Assembly (NCBI GenBank): GCA_026826555.1
Contig: JAKSZT010054570.1
Span: 3,168,959 to 3,232,958 of the forward strand
Direction: 5' to 3'
DNA length: 64,000 nt
Source: Tolypeutes matacus
Lineage: Eukaryota > Chordata > Mammalia > Cingulata > Chlamyphoridae
Shown here: positions 1-10,499 of the stretch, piece after piece
How the letters are laid out: every line of letters starts with the position of its first letter
Position numbering within the stretch: position 1 is the first letter of the stretch
Translations under genes and position numbers: made by a program
Notes under the pieces: generated by a model
What the model was told of the DNA's origin: nothing
Databases searched by the model: none
The model's input: the letters and a program-made list of their open reading frames with translations, nothing else

Positions 1-59
1 TACCTGAATGGAAAAGAAAGAGATATGGCTTCTAATCTCTACTTTTTTTAATGACAAGA

Positions 60-125
60 GAGGCCTGTCCTTTGCAATGCCTAGCACAAAGCAGGCACTC
101 CATAAAGTTGTGAAGGGTAAATCAA
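60..125 (+). repeat. L2/MIR 3' tail fragment
   Basis: The stretch contains TGCCTAGCACAAAGCAGGCA followed by CTCCATAAAG. This resembles the shared 3' end of L2 and MIR elements (usually GTGCCTGGCACATAGTAGG and CTCAATAAAT). It is short and diverged, so the family is not certain. Confidence 0.35.
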
Positions 126-1084
126 TGTGGAAGAGTATATCCCCTTGAGCTAGAAGTCATATACAGAATAGACGGTGCAAAGGCCGAACAATAAAATCTA
201 CACCTATAAGATGCAATTTAACCATCAGGTCTGAATGACCTTTCTTCTCTCTCTCTGAGATTCCATGCCCAGTGGGCAGAGCTGGGCAGGACCACAGCAC
301 TCTGCCAAAGAGACGAGAATGTCCAGAAAAGAAGAGGCCCTGTTCCTTATGAAAAGATCTTCTCTGAAAATCAAAAGGCCTGATTCTCTGTCCTGGCTCT
401 GCACTAACCAGCAATGTGGGACTCCATTTCTTAACTGTTCATTTAAAGTAATTAAGGTTTGAGCTCTTAAAATTTCCTTCCACAAAAATACCGCCCGCCC
501 CCCCCCCCCCATTTTTTTTGGTCTCATTAACTCAGAAAATCTAACTCCATAGCTAAAAATGCCAAGAAAGTTTCTTCTGGTTGCTCAAATAGACGGTCAT
601 GTTGGAGACTTCTATTTGTAACCAGCAAATCCTGCCTTAGAGAAGGAAAAGATGCAGTCCAGCAGTTGGCACGGGGAGCAGGGTGTGAGAAACAGGTCCA
701 AATTGTAGTCAACAAAACACTGGGGTGACATATCCACATACCCACTGCAAAACATCTCAAAGCTCAATGAGAGGAGAATAATTTCTCTAGTCTAATCATT
801 ATCATCACTTCTTATTAGCCAATTCCCATTTATATTTTCTGAATGTGCTTTTTTAAAGGAAAGTAATCCCACCAGCAGTTGGTCTTTCTTATTAAAGGTT
901 CGAATTTCCCTCTTGCATTATGCCTTTCTCTAACTTATCCAACTAGTTCAAGAAAGCTGAAATGATGCAATATAGCATGTGGGTTTATCAGTGGTAGTGA
1001 TAAATTTGCTGCAATAAGTTCTTATTTTGCACTAAGGAAGAAAGAGGGGTCCCAGCGATTGAGGGTTGTTATTAAGAAATCAAG
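126..1084. other. Unassigned intronic sequence
   Basis: No gene, repeat head or splice-like exon was recognised. The one visible feature is a run of 13 C at 498-510, followed at once by a short T-run. That tract is prone to polymerase slippage and sequencing error. Confidence 0.5.
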
Positions 1085-1230
1085 ATATATTTAAAAGGCA
1101 TTATGCTAGACTCTGTGTGGCCTTAAAGAAGTTTGAGAGAACGAGACCCAATTCCTGATCTCAAGGAACTTATCATCATCTCATTGCTGCTGGGCCAGAA
1201 GAGACAACAGGTAAGGGGAGGACACAAATG
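1085..1230 (-). repeat. L2-like fragment, reverse orientation
   Basis: The order of GGCATTATGCTAGACTCTGT, then ATTCCTGATCTCAAGGAACT, then GAGACAACAGG follows the reverse-complemented L2 3' end (lowest amount, size, then 'clause' about stored energy are not relevant; the match is to the conserved block order only). It is strongly diverged, and another old repeat with similar wording is possible. Confidence 0.3.
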
Positions 1231-1992
1231 TGCATGACTAGCTTCCCAGAAATTTTGGGATTTCAGTGCAGGCTGCTATTTTTCAGGAAATCACCTAAAC
1301 TTCCTGGGAAAGGATACCAAGATTAAAGAGGAGAGACAAAGGCTGCCTTAATTTCTCAAGGGAAAATAGTAAAAGAGGAATCTCCTCCTGTGCAGAAGGT
1401 GTTGGAAATATGTGTGCCTTGGCTCACAGCACTAGTGGGACGAAGTGAGACGTGTCCTCCAATGTAACACTCAGTGCTTCCCTAAGACACCGTCTGCTTG
1501 GGTCATGCAGGAACTGGTTTCAAGCTCCTCAATGGAGTGCATTCTGAAAATGAAAGGGCAGCCTATATTTTTTTGGAGTCTATTACCCCCGGGTCCCATC
1601 TCTGAGGACGCAAGCAGTCAGGGGTAAGGAAATGCTGTCAGGAGGAGTGCCAACCTTGGCAGGGCCAGAAACAGAGGTGGAGCTCAGCAGCAGTGACCGC
1701 ACTAAGAGTCCTCAGGGCAAATGATCAGAAACGAGAGCATGAGTATAAATGACTATATGGAATCCTCCAAAGGTGTCCGAGCCAGATCACCAGGTTCAAC
1801 AATCATGCTCTCGTTTGCAAGGGACACAAGGCAGGAGGGTACAATTGGACTAAAATGAATTGAACATTCATTCCCATAGACATATAGGGACGTAATGTTT
1901 CAGATTCACATGGTCAGAGACCCCTTCAGAGAAGAGGGCGTCCAGGCGGACCTTAGGGCAATGGCTCTCCAAACATTTTTTTTTTTATCCCC
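1231..1992. other. Unassigned intronic sequence
   Basis: No coding potential or repeat family was recognised. A run of 12 T sits just before the LTR that begins near 1993. Confidence 0.45.
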
Positions 1993-2379
1993 AGTTATCT
2001 TAGTTTGCCAGGGCTGCTATAACAAAATACACAAACTGGTTGGCTTAAACAACAGGAATTTATTGTCTCTCAGTTTGAAGACAGGCCAGGCTCTGTCTGA
2101 AGTCTGCAGCATTATGGTGGTGGCTTCCTGACAATCCATCATGCAATCTCTGCCTCTATCACGTGGCCATCTGTCTCTTTCTCTATCCTCTTGTGGCTTG
2201 TACTACCGTGTCCAAATTGCCTTTGTTAATAAAGGACTCTGGGCACACTGGATCACTCCGATTCAGGCTGGCCTCATATTAATGGGATCTTCAATGATCC
2301 TAAGATCAGTTCACACCCATAGGCTAAGGGTTAGCATCACAACACATCATCTGAGGGGATACGGATTCAGTCTACCACA
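1993..2379 (-). mobile_element. MaLR-type solo LTR (ERVL-MaLR, MST/MLT-like), reverse
   Basis: The left edge reads TTATCTTAGTTTGCCAGGGC then TGCTATAACAAAATAC and GGCTTAAACAACAGGAATTT. This is the reverse complement of the conserved 3' end of THE1/MST/MLT LTRs. The right edge, GGATTCAGTCTACCACA, mirrors their 5' end. Length of about 390 bp fits a solo LTR. No internal retroviral sequence is attached. The exact subfamily cannot be given by eye. Confidence 0.75.
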
Positions 2380-2738
2380 CTGACCTACCTGCCACACTGA
2401 CGGGGGGTGGTTAACTGTCAGTAACGGCAGCCACCTGCCTTGGTGATTCTTACCTGGAGTGTGTGGGTAAGTGGGAGTCAGTATCTCTGAGGAGGTAGGG
2501 TGGGAGTGAGATAGCAACGTTCTGCTATGCTCCCCTGGAGCAGACATGTACTTTCTGCTCTGAGAAAGTCGGCTGTGGGAAAGAGGCAGGGCAGGGCAGG
2601 AGTGTGTATGTAGGGCAAGGAGGCTTCTGGGCACTGGAGAAGAAGTACACAGAAACACAAGGTGTGCTCAGAGGACAGAAAGAAGATCATCTGGCCAGAG
2701 TGGCAGGTCTGTGTGGAAGAACCATGGGAGGCAAGTTC
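2380..2738. other. Unassigned intronic sequence
   Basis: GC-richer than its surroundings, with purine-rich patches and short open frames on both strands. No match to a known gene or repeat family was seen. Confidence 0.45.
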
Positions 2739-2755
2739 AGAAAGAGCTCACCCCG

Positions 2756-2931
2756 GGAAGCGGCTGTGGCTCAATCAGTAGGGCTCCCGTTTACCATATG
2801 GGAGGCCCCGGGTTTGGTTCCCGGGGCCTCCTGGTGAAGGCAGGCCCGCCGGCACGGCGTGGTTAGCTGACCCAGCGAGCACAAGCAGCAAGGGGGGGAT
2901 AAATGAATAAATAAATAAAATCTTTAAAAAA
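2756..2931 (+). mobile_element. DAS SINE, young monomer
   Basis: A tRNA-derived SINE with an A-box-like TGGCTCAATCAGTAGGG, a B-box-like GGTTTGGTTCC, a core ending GACCCAGCGAGCACAAGCAG, then (AAAT)n and poly(A). It is flanked by a 17-bp perfect duplication AGAAAGAGCTCACCCCG at 2739-2755 and 2932-2948. It is nearly identical to the copy at 53040, which marks a recently active subfamily. Confidence 0.95.
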
Positions 2932-3084
2932 AGAAAGAGCTCACCCCGATGCAGCTGTCTGCCAGCTATGTACAAAGCAAAAGAACCTCACAAACTATTT
3001 TTTATGTCCATAGTACATGGATCACCTCCTCAAGGACAACCTGTTGTGAAGAGAACGCTATCTTTGGATTTCACAGGACCTCTG

Positions 3085-3265
3085 TGGGAGTCACAGAGCT
3101 AACATTCAATAGCTGTGTGGCCTAACTTTAGATTTTATCATTTATTAAAAGTGCATCAATAACTCTGAGCTCCCAAGATTGTAAGAAACAAATGAGATTC
3201 AATATATGAAAGCCTTAGCTCAGAGCCTGGCATTCAGAAGGGGGTAAAATGCTAGACAATGACGC
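3085..3265 (+). repeat. MIR SINE, forward
   Basis: AATAGCTGTGTGGCCTAACT followed by a weakened middle and then CTTAGCTCAGAGCCTGGCAT follows the MIR order (tRNA-related part, core, 3' tail). It is old and diverged. Confidence 0.6.
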
Positions 3266-3343
3266 AGTCCAAGGAGCATCCTGGTTCCTCTGAAATACCA
3301 GACTGTATTTGTATGCTGATGACAGTGGGACCCTAATTCTTTT

Positions 3344-3707
3344 TTTTTTTTTTTTAAGATTTATTTTATTTATTTATTTCTCCACAACCTCCCCCACCCC
3401 GCCTCCGCCTCATTGTTTTGTGCTCGCTGTCTGCTCATCTTCATTTTTTTTCTTTTTTTAGGAGGCACCAGGAACCAAACCCAGGACCTCCCATGTGGGA
3501 AAGAGGTACTCAATCACTTGAGCCACCTCTGCTCCCCACTCGTTATGCCTCTCATTGTGTTTCCTTGTTGCGTCAGTTCGCTGTACCAGCCCCTCAAGTC
3601 AGCTCACTGTCTTGCTCATATTCCTTAGGAGGCACGGGAAACCAAACCCGGGACCTTCCATGTGGTAGGCGGGTGCCCAAGGGCTTCAGCCACATCCACT
3701 TCCCTGG
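3344..3707 (-). mobile_element. DAS SINE, two-headed (dimeric), reverse
   Basis: Reading from the T-run on the left, the element has a (AAAT)n tail, one tRNA-like head ending at GAGCCACCTCTGCTCC, a spacer, and a second head ending at CAGCCACATCCACTTCC. Both heads carry the reversed B-box block. The duplication AATTCTTTT lies at 3335-3343 and 3708-3716, so the two-headed unit inserted as one piece. Open frames of about 100 codons here are translations of the SINE. Confidence 0.9.
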
Positions 3708-3716
3708 AATTCTTTT

Positions 3717-4383
3717 ATTTGTTTTGTGAGGAATGTGCCTGTGCTCCTCGCAAGTAGAGGCAGTCTCTTTAAATTAATCTTCGATTACTGACAACAAACA
3801 AAGCCAAGGCACTCAGAATCCAGTGTAATACCCTATAGGCGAAGGTTTTACGCTAGAGCCTTAATGGCTGATAAGAAGATGGACTTTTATTTTCCACAAG
3901 AGTAAATTTTCTGTCTTAATAAAAGGGACAGAAAAGACGACCTTAAAGGAAAGAGAATTTTTTGAAAGTAGAAGAAACAAATGGAGTGATAGAAAAACTA
4001 CACCATAATGGCTAGAATAATGGGAAAACATGATGCTGAATAGCCAGGGGCCAAGTAGAGTTCGAATGCAGCCAAAAAAAAAAAACCCCAAAAGTTAGCA
4101 AAATAGGTTATCTAAGGCTTGGATAACACTCAGAGGGCAATCCACCTGATGGTAAGACTAATTAAAAACGTTTTTCCCCTTGAGTATCTGTCAATTTCAA
4201 CTATAACAACGGGTTTTTATTCTGGATTGGTGAAAATTAAACAAGTATTCAAGGTTAGGAATTTAGTATTAATTACTCTTCCAATTACAAGATAGGCTAA
4301 ATTGTAGGTATAATTTTTTAAGTCTTATATTTCTGTTGTCAGTTAAACACACACACCTTTAATATTCTTGTTTGAATGACAAA
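3717..4383. other. Unassigned AT-rich intronic sequence
   Basis: No repeat or exon recognised. An A-run lies at about 4074-4084. Confidence 0.45.
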
Positions 4384-4690
4384 CTATTGGGGATTGAATT
4401 GTGTCCCCCACAAAAGGCATGTTCAGGTCCCAACCTTTGGACCTGTGTGAACCCACTTGTAAATAGGACCTTTGAAGGTTAAGATGTTCCCAAACTGAAT
4501 GGGGATGAGCCATAATCCAATATGGCAGAAGTTCTTAAGCACAAAGAAAAGTGGACATGGAAGGAGAGAAGTCACAAGGAATAGCCAGAAGCTGGAATTT
4601 GACGGAACTCCGAAGAGAAAGGAAAAGAAAAACTGTTCCAGTTTCCTATCTGCTAAAACACAAACGTTTGGAACAAATACACAGAATGTA
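4384..4690 (+). mobile_element. MaLR-like LTR, forward, 3' end degraded
   Basis: The start GGGGATTGAATTGTGTCCCC, then GTTCAGGTCCCAACC and CACTTGTAAATAGGACCTTT, is the 5' half of a THE1/MST-like LTR in forward orientation. The downstream half, with the expected AATAAA and terminal CA, is not recognisable, so the right edge is approximate. Confidence 0.65.
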
Positions 4691-7069
4691 CATGTTAGAC
4701 TCATAACCTTCCTTCAGCAGGAATCTTTCCTGTCTTGCCTCGTCTGTTCCTCTTTGTAACCTGACTTATACACAGAGATAAGGCAAGGTAAAAGAACTAA
4801 CGTCCTCAGGTGTTGCTAGACTCATCTGTGGCAGGCCAACTTTTTAGGAAGCAGATTTTCTAGTTCTAGGATATTTTCTATTGAATGATCTGCCTCCATC
4901 AGTTGAATAAAATGGGGGCATTCTCGCATGGAGTTAATATTTCTGGTGCCTAAATCTTCTTTGTGCTTTTAAAGATCATAAATTACTCTTGAATTACTGA
5001 CTGTGGGGACACAAATTTAACCTCTCTCCAATATAAGAAGAAAGAAAAGAAATGAGAAATATCTTATTCTTATTTAACCATAATCAATTTTGAACTATCC
5101 TCTAAGACTTTCTCCTTACAGTAATCCTTAACTGAGTCTTATCCAACACACACAATGGTTTGATGGGTTATGTTTCTTACCTAAGGTAAGACCCTAAGGC
5201 ATTTTTTATTAAACACCAGATAATTTTAATGGCAGGGTAATCAGAAGTGAGAGGACAACCATGAGTAAGGAAGTATGCCCATGGGATGGAAGGAGCCTGC
5301 GCCACCATTTTACTCCTTTCTCAACCCCTTGGTCCCACTACTTGGAGACCAAAAGTTCTGGGACACCAAAGGCTCATGGGAACATTCCTCCAGAACATCC
5401 CCACATGCCTCTGTGCCTCCTTAGGTACTCGGGCAGCTGCCCAAAAGGGCTCAGTCCAAGCCTCAGTTTATGAAGGAGTAACTGAATAAAGGTGCTACTG
5501 AGAAAAGGGGCTAAAAGATTCCATATATGCCGACACCCAATAACATACACTTTATAAGACAGAAGCACATCCAAATGCATCTCAAATGGAGAAGTGGGAG
5601 AAGGCATCCTCTTTATTATAAGATTAAATCTGAGATGATGCTTTCCACTGGCCCAACTTTTTAATTAGTTTTTTGTTGTAAACACACTCCTACTGCTACA
5701 CAGCTTTTTAAAATCACATCTCAGGAACATATGTCCCCAGTAGTAGTAGCTGACAAGTTGTATTTAAGGTAAAGGTCAAACAGATGTGGAAAGTGACCGA
5801 GCACTCAACAAAATGCCATTAGCCTAATTTGCTTTCAAGGCCAATGCCAAAATGTTTGCATGCAGTACTTGTCATAAAATCCAAGCTGTTAGGCTCGCTG
5901 TCATTTATATTTGTGAAAGGCACTTGCCTCTAGAACATGGTGAGAGTATGGATTTTGAATTACGATAAACTTTTAATTATCTCACTCAAGGGGGTAACGA
6001 AAGTAATCAAAAGTTACAAATACCTCTAATGCCTTACTTCAGCTTATCCCTAGTAAACTTTTACACATGCAATTAAAAACTAATTTTTTAAAAAACCAAT
6101 TTTTATTTTCTTTGTCTCTCACTTGACTCGGTTGACCAAATAGAGGAGGGAACGAATAGAAAGGAGGAACAATAAAGAGATTTCAAGGCCACCAGAATGA
6201 CAAACCATCATAAAGTGTAGTTGAATGTAACAATCCATCTTCTTAAATCAGAGAGGTTCTGAAAGAATTAGATAAGATCTTACTATACCTTTTGGTCCAA
6301 TAAACTGTTCTCATTACCAGATCTCAGAAAGAAGCTTAATCAAGTCTCTGCTTCAAAAATTCTTCAAATACACTCTATTCCTTTTTCACACCTCTGTTAG
6401 CAAGTATTGTCAATCATGGAGCCAAAATTCAGGGCCCATCCATCACAATACTTCCTACTCTAAAAGGCCTGCTTTATAAAGATGGAAAAGATGTACAGCT
6501 CCAACCACAATCGATTTTTATTCCTTTGCCTATTACACTGGAGTAGATTTCTGGATTAAGGTGAGTTTTTCAATTGCCTTTAATCTACATTGAAGAAATA
6601 ACACGGGTCTTATCGGGGACCCCCTGTACATATACAAATGCTTCTTTTTATTTCCTTCAACTTTCCAGGATTGCCCATTACCTCTGGTTGCTATCCAATT
6701 TTCTGTGCTACTGGATGACTCTTTATAAACTGAACTTAAATAATGTAACCTTTGTGCTGTGCCTGCCTCTGCAGAGCTCAAAACACCCTTGAGACATGAT
6801 CTCATTTTGTTAGCTCCAACAGGGGCCAACAGCATTCTGTTTACCCCCAGAAATCACTGCTACACCAGCCTCTTGAGGGTTGGTGGGGCTAAAGAGTTAA
6901 CTGATGGCTATGAATGAAACACAGGACACCAGCATCTACAGAAGGGACAGTAAACCCTGGACAGGAAGCCACTTGGGACTGGACTCTGGTTATTCACAGA
7001 AGATGGGAGCTTCGTGGTAACAGGGATGTTGAAACCTTACAATTATAAGATCTCTGCAATATTATCCTT
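4691..7069. other. Unassigned AT-rich intronic sequence, 2.4 kb
   Basis: No gene or repeat could be assigned. Open frames are short, lack recognisable domains, and occur on both strands. Very old LINE pieces could be hidden here. Confidence 0.45.
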
Positions 7070-7290
7070 TTCTCACCATAGCATACTTACAAGTATTTGA
7101 ACTTCCTTATTTACTTTGTTTATTCGATTTTTGTCTGTCCCATGAATGTAAATCCTATAAGCACAGGAACCGTGTCTCTTTTGTCACTCCTGCAACCTTA
7201 GTGTCTAGAACATCTCTTGTGCTCAAAAAATGCACTTAGCACACAGTAGGTTCACAGTGAGTACTGCTGAATGAATAAATGAGCAGAACT
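7070..7290 (+). repeat. L2 LINE 3' end, forward
   Basis: TGTCTGTCCCATGAATGTAA, GCACAGGAACCGTGTCTC, GCACACAGTAGGTTCACAGT and a terminal CTGAATGAATAAATGA appear in the order of the L2 3' end, including the characteristic (GAAT) terminus. Confidence 0.65.
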
Positions 7291-7693
7291 CAGATTTCCA
7301 GGTGTCAGTACTCTTTCATCCATGCCCATGGATCTAGGGTGGGAAAAAACACCCAAGATGGAGAAGTGCTCTCTGCCAAATCCTTTGCCTGGTTAAGGAA
7401 GCAAAGACATGGCAACAACTATAAGCAGGTCAGTGCCAAAGACAAAGAGAGGCAAGGACACTTACATCAGTCCTTAAGGATTTTTGTTATGTGAGAAAGT
7501 CTCTGAAGGCAAATAATTCTTAGGGACCTATAAAGGAGGAATAGCATATAGCTTCTCAGCCAATTCCCTCCACCTTTTAAAAACAAATGAAGATCAGAGG
7601 CAGGTCTCAGAAAGAAACAAGTGATAAAAGACAGTGGTCCAAGCTCTCTAATTTGGGCTGTACTGCTCTGTTTTGGAGTCAAATCTCAAGCAA
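7291..7693. other. Unassigned intronic sequence
   Basis: Nothing recognisable before the L1 3' end that starts near 7694. Confidence 0.4.
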
Positions 7694-8535
7694 TCAGTCT
7701 GGCAGTTCCTCAAAATGAAGGAGAGTTAGCACCTGACACAGCAGTCCCTCTCCTAGGTATATATATACTCCAGGGAAATGAAAACATAAGTGCACACAAA
7801 ACCTAATACAAATGTTCTTGGCAGCATTACTCATGACAGCTGAAAAGTGGAAACAACCCAAATGTCCATCAACTGTTGAATGGATTTAAAAAAAAAAGTG
7901 GGGGAGCAGATGTGGCAGTTGAGCACCTGCTTCCTACATGTGAGGTCCCGGGTTCAGGTCCCAGTGCCTCCCAAAGACAAAAAAACAAACATCAAGCAAA
8001 CAAACAAACAAAAAAACAACTCAGAGGAGCCGATGTGGCTTGGTGGTTGAGTGCCGGCTTCCCATTTATGAGGTTCCAGATTTAATCCGCGGTACCTCAA
8101 AAAAAAAAAAAAAAAAAAAAAAAAAGTGGCGAAAAGGTGGCCTAGCCATACAGTTATTATTTAACAATAAAAAGAAATGAAGTACCAATACAAACTACAA
8201 CACAGATGAACCTTGAAAACATGCTAAGGAAAAGAAGCCAGTCACAAAGGACCATATATTGTATGATTCCATTTACATGAAATGCCCAGAAGAGGCAAAT
8301 CCATACAAAACAGAAAGTAGACTGGTGGTTGCCTAGAGTTGGGGGGAAGGGGAGTGACTGCTAATGGGTTTGGGGTTTCTTTCGGGGGAGACAAAAATGT
8401 TTTTGAAGCAAATAGTGATTATAGTCGTGCAACCCTGAAAAGGATATTTAGCAAGTAATCATTGAGTTGTACACTTTAAGTGGGTGAAGTGTGCGGTATT
8501 TGCATGATATCTCAATAAAGCTGTTATTAAATGAA
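7694..8535 (+). mobile_element. L1 LINE 3' end (L1M-type), forward, split by SINE
   Basis: CAACCCAAATGTCCATCAAC before the SINE pair, and ACAGATGAACCTTGAAAACA, CCTAGAGTTGGGGGGAAGG and TGAGTTGTACACTTTAAGTG after it, follow the 3' end of an old L1 (end of ORF2 and 3' UTR). Only this 3' part is present, as expected for a 5'-truncated copy. No intact ORF remains. Confidence 0.8.
7905..8120 (+). mobile_element. DAS SINE pair inserted in an L1
   Basis: Two tRNA-like heads follow each other, GAGCAGATGTGGCAGTTGAG and GAGCCGATGTGGCTTGGTGG. They are separated by a (CAAA)-rich linker and end in a run of about 25 A. A(n)GTGG occurs on both sides, so they probably inserted as one dimer. The second head has lost the B-box consensus (GGTTCCAGATTTAATCC). 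Confidence 0.8.
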
Positions 8536-8714
8536 AAAAGTTCAAGTAATAACCAAATCCTTCTGCAGAGGGCAGGGAAATACTGGAGCCCCCTGGATTT
8601 CCCTCGTGGAAGGGAGAGACAGTCTTGCGTGGAATGCCCAGGGTTTTGTGGAGGCGACCTGTTCCCTCCCTTTATTTTCTACAGAAAGCAGCTCACCTTG
8701 CTCCATTTGATTTT

Positions 8715-8830
8715 CCTGGTATCATTCAGCAGACTTTTGCTGAGCACCTACTGTATGCCAGGAGCAAGCCAGGCCATGCAGAGGAAGGAGGAGCAGGCTT
8801 TGTCTTCAGGGAGCTACCACTCCAGGAAAC
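8715..8830 (-). repeat. L2 fragment, reverse
   Basis: CATTCAGCAGACTTTTGCTG, AGCACCTACTGTATGCCAGG and CTTCAGGGAGCTACCACTCC follow the reverse complement of the L2 3' end. Confidence 0.6.
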
Positions 8831-9366
8831 CATTCGCTCAACATAGCAGAACAGCAAAAGGGAAGGCTCAGTGGAGTTCTGTTGTGGTTTGTGGGCAGAA
8901 AAGTATTTTTCATGTCTGAGTTTCAGAAAGATGGATTCCTGTCAGCCAGAAAAGCACACACAGGTCTGGTATGCATATTTCAGAGGCAGGGTGGGGCAGA
9001 AGGTGCAAAGGGAGAGCCCCAAGAGGATCTGACAGGAAACGGAAAGACACAAAAGCCCCAGGGCATGAAACAGAGCTGGCACTACCCTTAAATTCCATCA
9101 GGCATTGCTGTGGGTGTTTCCACTTTATTTTTTTTTTTTTAGGAATGAGGGATGGGGGAGGAGAGAAGAGCAAGCGTTATTACTCAGTATTTCCACCCTG
9201 TTTAATGTTTGCAATACACTCCTGTTCTCCTGAACTGCCTGAAATAATAAAGGAATCAGAGGACACAGCTTTGCAGATACAAGTGCCTATCACTGTGCAT
9301 CTGGGCAAAGCTGCTTCTATTAAAAAGATTAATCCCATAAAATAGGCACTATTTAAAAATTAATCC
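8831..9366. other. Unassigned intronic sequence
   Basis: A T-run lies at about 9127-9140. The 124- and 95-codon frames nearby have no recognisable domain and overlap each other on opposite strands. Confidence 0.4.
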
Positions 9367-9367
9367 T

Positions 9368-9726
9368 GGGAAGCAGATGTGGCTCAAGTGATTGGGCTCC
9401 CGTCTACCATACTGGAGGTCCAGGGTTTGATTCCCAGGACCTCCTGGTGTACAGCAAGCTGGCCCACGCGGAGAGCTGGCCTGCACGGAGAGCTGGCGCA
9501 GCGAGATGACGCAACAGAAAGGAGACACAGAAGAGAGACAATAAGAGACGCAGCAGACCAGGGAGCTGAGGTGGGCAAGAGATTGAACAGCCTCTCTCCC
9601 ACTCTGGAAGGTCCCAGGATCAGTTCCCGATGTCACCTAAAGAGAAGACAAGCAGACACACAGAGAGCAGACAGGGAGCGCAAAACATTGGGGGCGGGGA
9701 GAAATAAATAAATAAATAAATATTTA
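9368..9726 (+). mobile_element. DAS SINE, composite long form
   Basis: The head GGGAAGCAGATGTGGCTCAA and B-box GGTTTGATTCC are followed by a GAGAGCTGGC-rich linker, the GATGACGCAACAGAAAGGAG core, a second B-box-like CAGGATCAGTTCCC, and an (AAAT)n tail. Similar A/T-rich words (ATTAATCC left, TTTATTCC right) are a weak target duplication. Confidence 0.85.
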
Positions 9727-9902
9727 AAAAATTTATTCCAATATAACAATCTCTCCGTAAAGCTGACGTGCCACATGGTAGGCTAATGAGCTCAGCTCAT
9801 GCCAAGGGCTCGTGTTCTAAATCTCCCCATCAAACACAGAAAACATTTACAAAAGTGAGTCAGTCACTCCTTGGCACATGTCCACTTTTAAAGAACAGAA
9901 GT

Positions 9903-10017
9903 TGGGAAACGGATGTGGCTCAAGAGCTTTGGCGTCTGCCTACCATATGGAGGGACCGGGGTTCGATCCCCAGGACCTCCCGGTAAAGTAAATAAATAAA
10001 TAAATAAAAATAAAAAT
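9903..10017 (+). mobile_element. DAS SINE, short form
   Basis: The head is GGGAAACGGATGTGGCTCAA, the B-box GGTTCGATCCC, and the tail (AAAT)n. A perfect 13-bp duplication AAAGAACAGAAGT flanks it at 9890-9902 and 10018-10030. It has no linker or core, only head plus tail. Confidence 0.95.
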
Positions 10018-10030
10018 AAAGAACAGAAGT

Positions 10031-10380
10031 GACTTTCTTCTTTCAGATGAAAGAGGTCAAAGGTTGATACACTACATATTTTATGAGAACAATAAGCAAG
10101 AAAATCGGCTTCTTGCTGGCAGTACCTACAGCCCCTGGGTCATCAGATTCACGAAAAAGCATTGATAAAGTTACAGTTTTATAGGACTGTCAACTGGGAC
10201 AGCATCTCCTGTGGGCACAGCCCTGTGTGAAGGCGCAATGTACTGGGAGCACTGTGGCTTTTGAACTCAAGCTCCGGAGGGTATTTGAAAAGCACGTATT
10301 TGTGTCTGTGTTTATAACTGTATTCAACAGAGCCCAGTGACCACCTGAACTTGATCTTAGGAGAGCTCCTTTTAGGAATG
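10031..10380. other. Unassigned intronic sequence
   Basis: Unique-looking sequence between two short DAS insertions. Nothing recognised. Confidence 0.4.
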
Positions 10381-10391
10381 TTAATTGGCTA

Positions 10392-10488
10392 GGGAATGGA
10401 TGTGGCTCAAATGGTTGGGTGTCCGTCTCCCATATGGAGGGACCCGGATTCGATCCCCAGGACCTCCTGGTAAAAAAAAAAAAAAAAT
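10392..10488 (+). mobile_element. DAS SINE, short form
   Basis: Head GGGAATGGATGTGGCTCAAA, B-box GATTCGATCCC and a poly(A) tail. Flanks TTAATTGGCTA (10381-10391) and TTGATTGGCTA (10489-10499) differ at one base and are its target duplication. Confidence 0.93.
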
Positions 10489-10499
10489 TTGATTGGCTA

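Noticed and set aside
3413..3729. Frames with GGTRNQTQDLPCG-type peptides, also seen at 20593, 25216, 31275 and 56286
   Set aside because: The same peptide recurs wherever a reversed DAS head is translated, so it is not a protein family.
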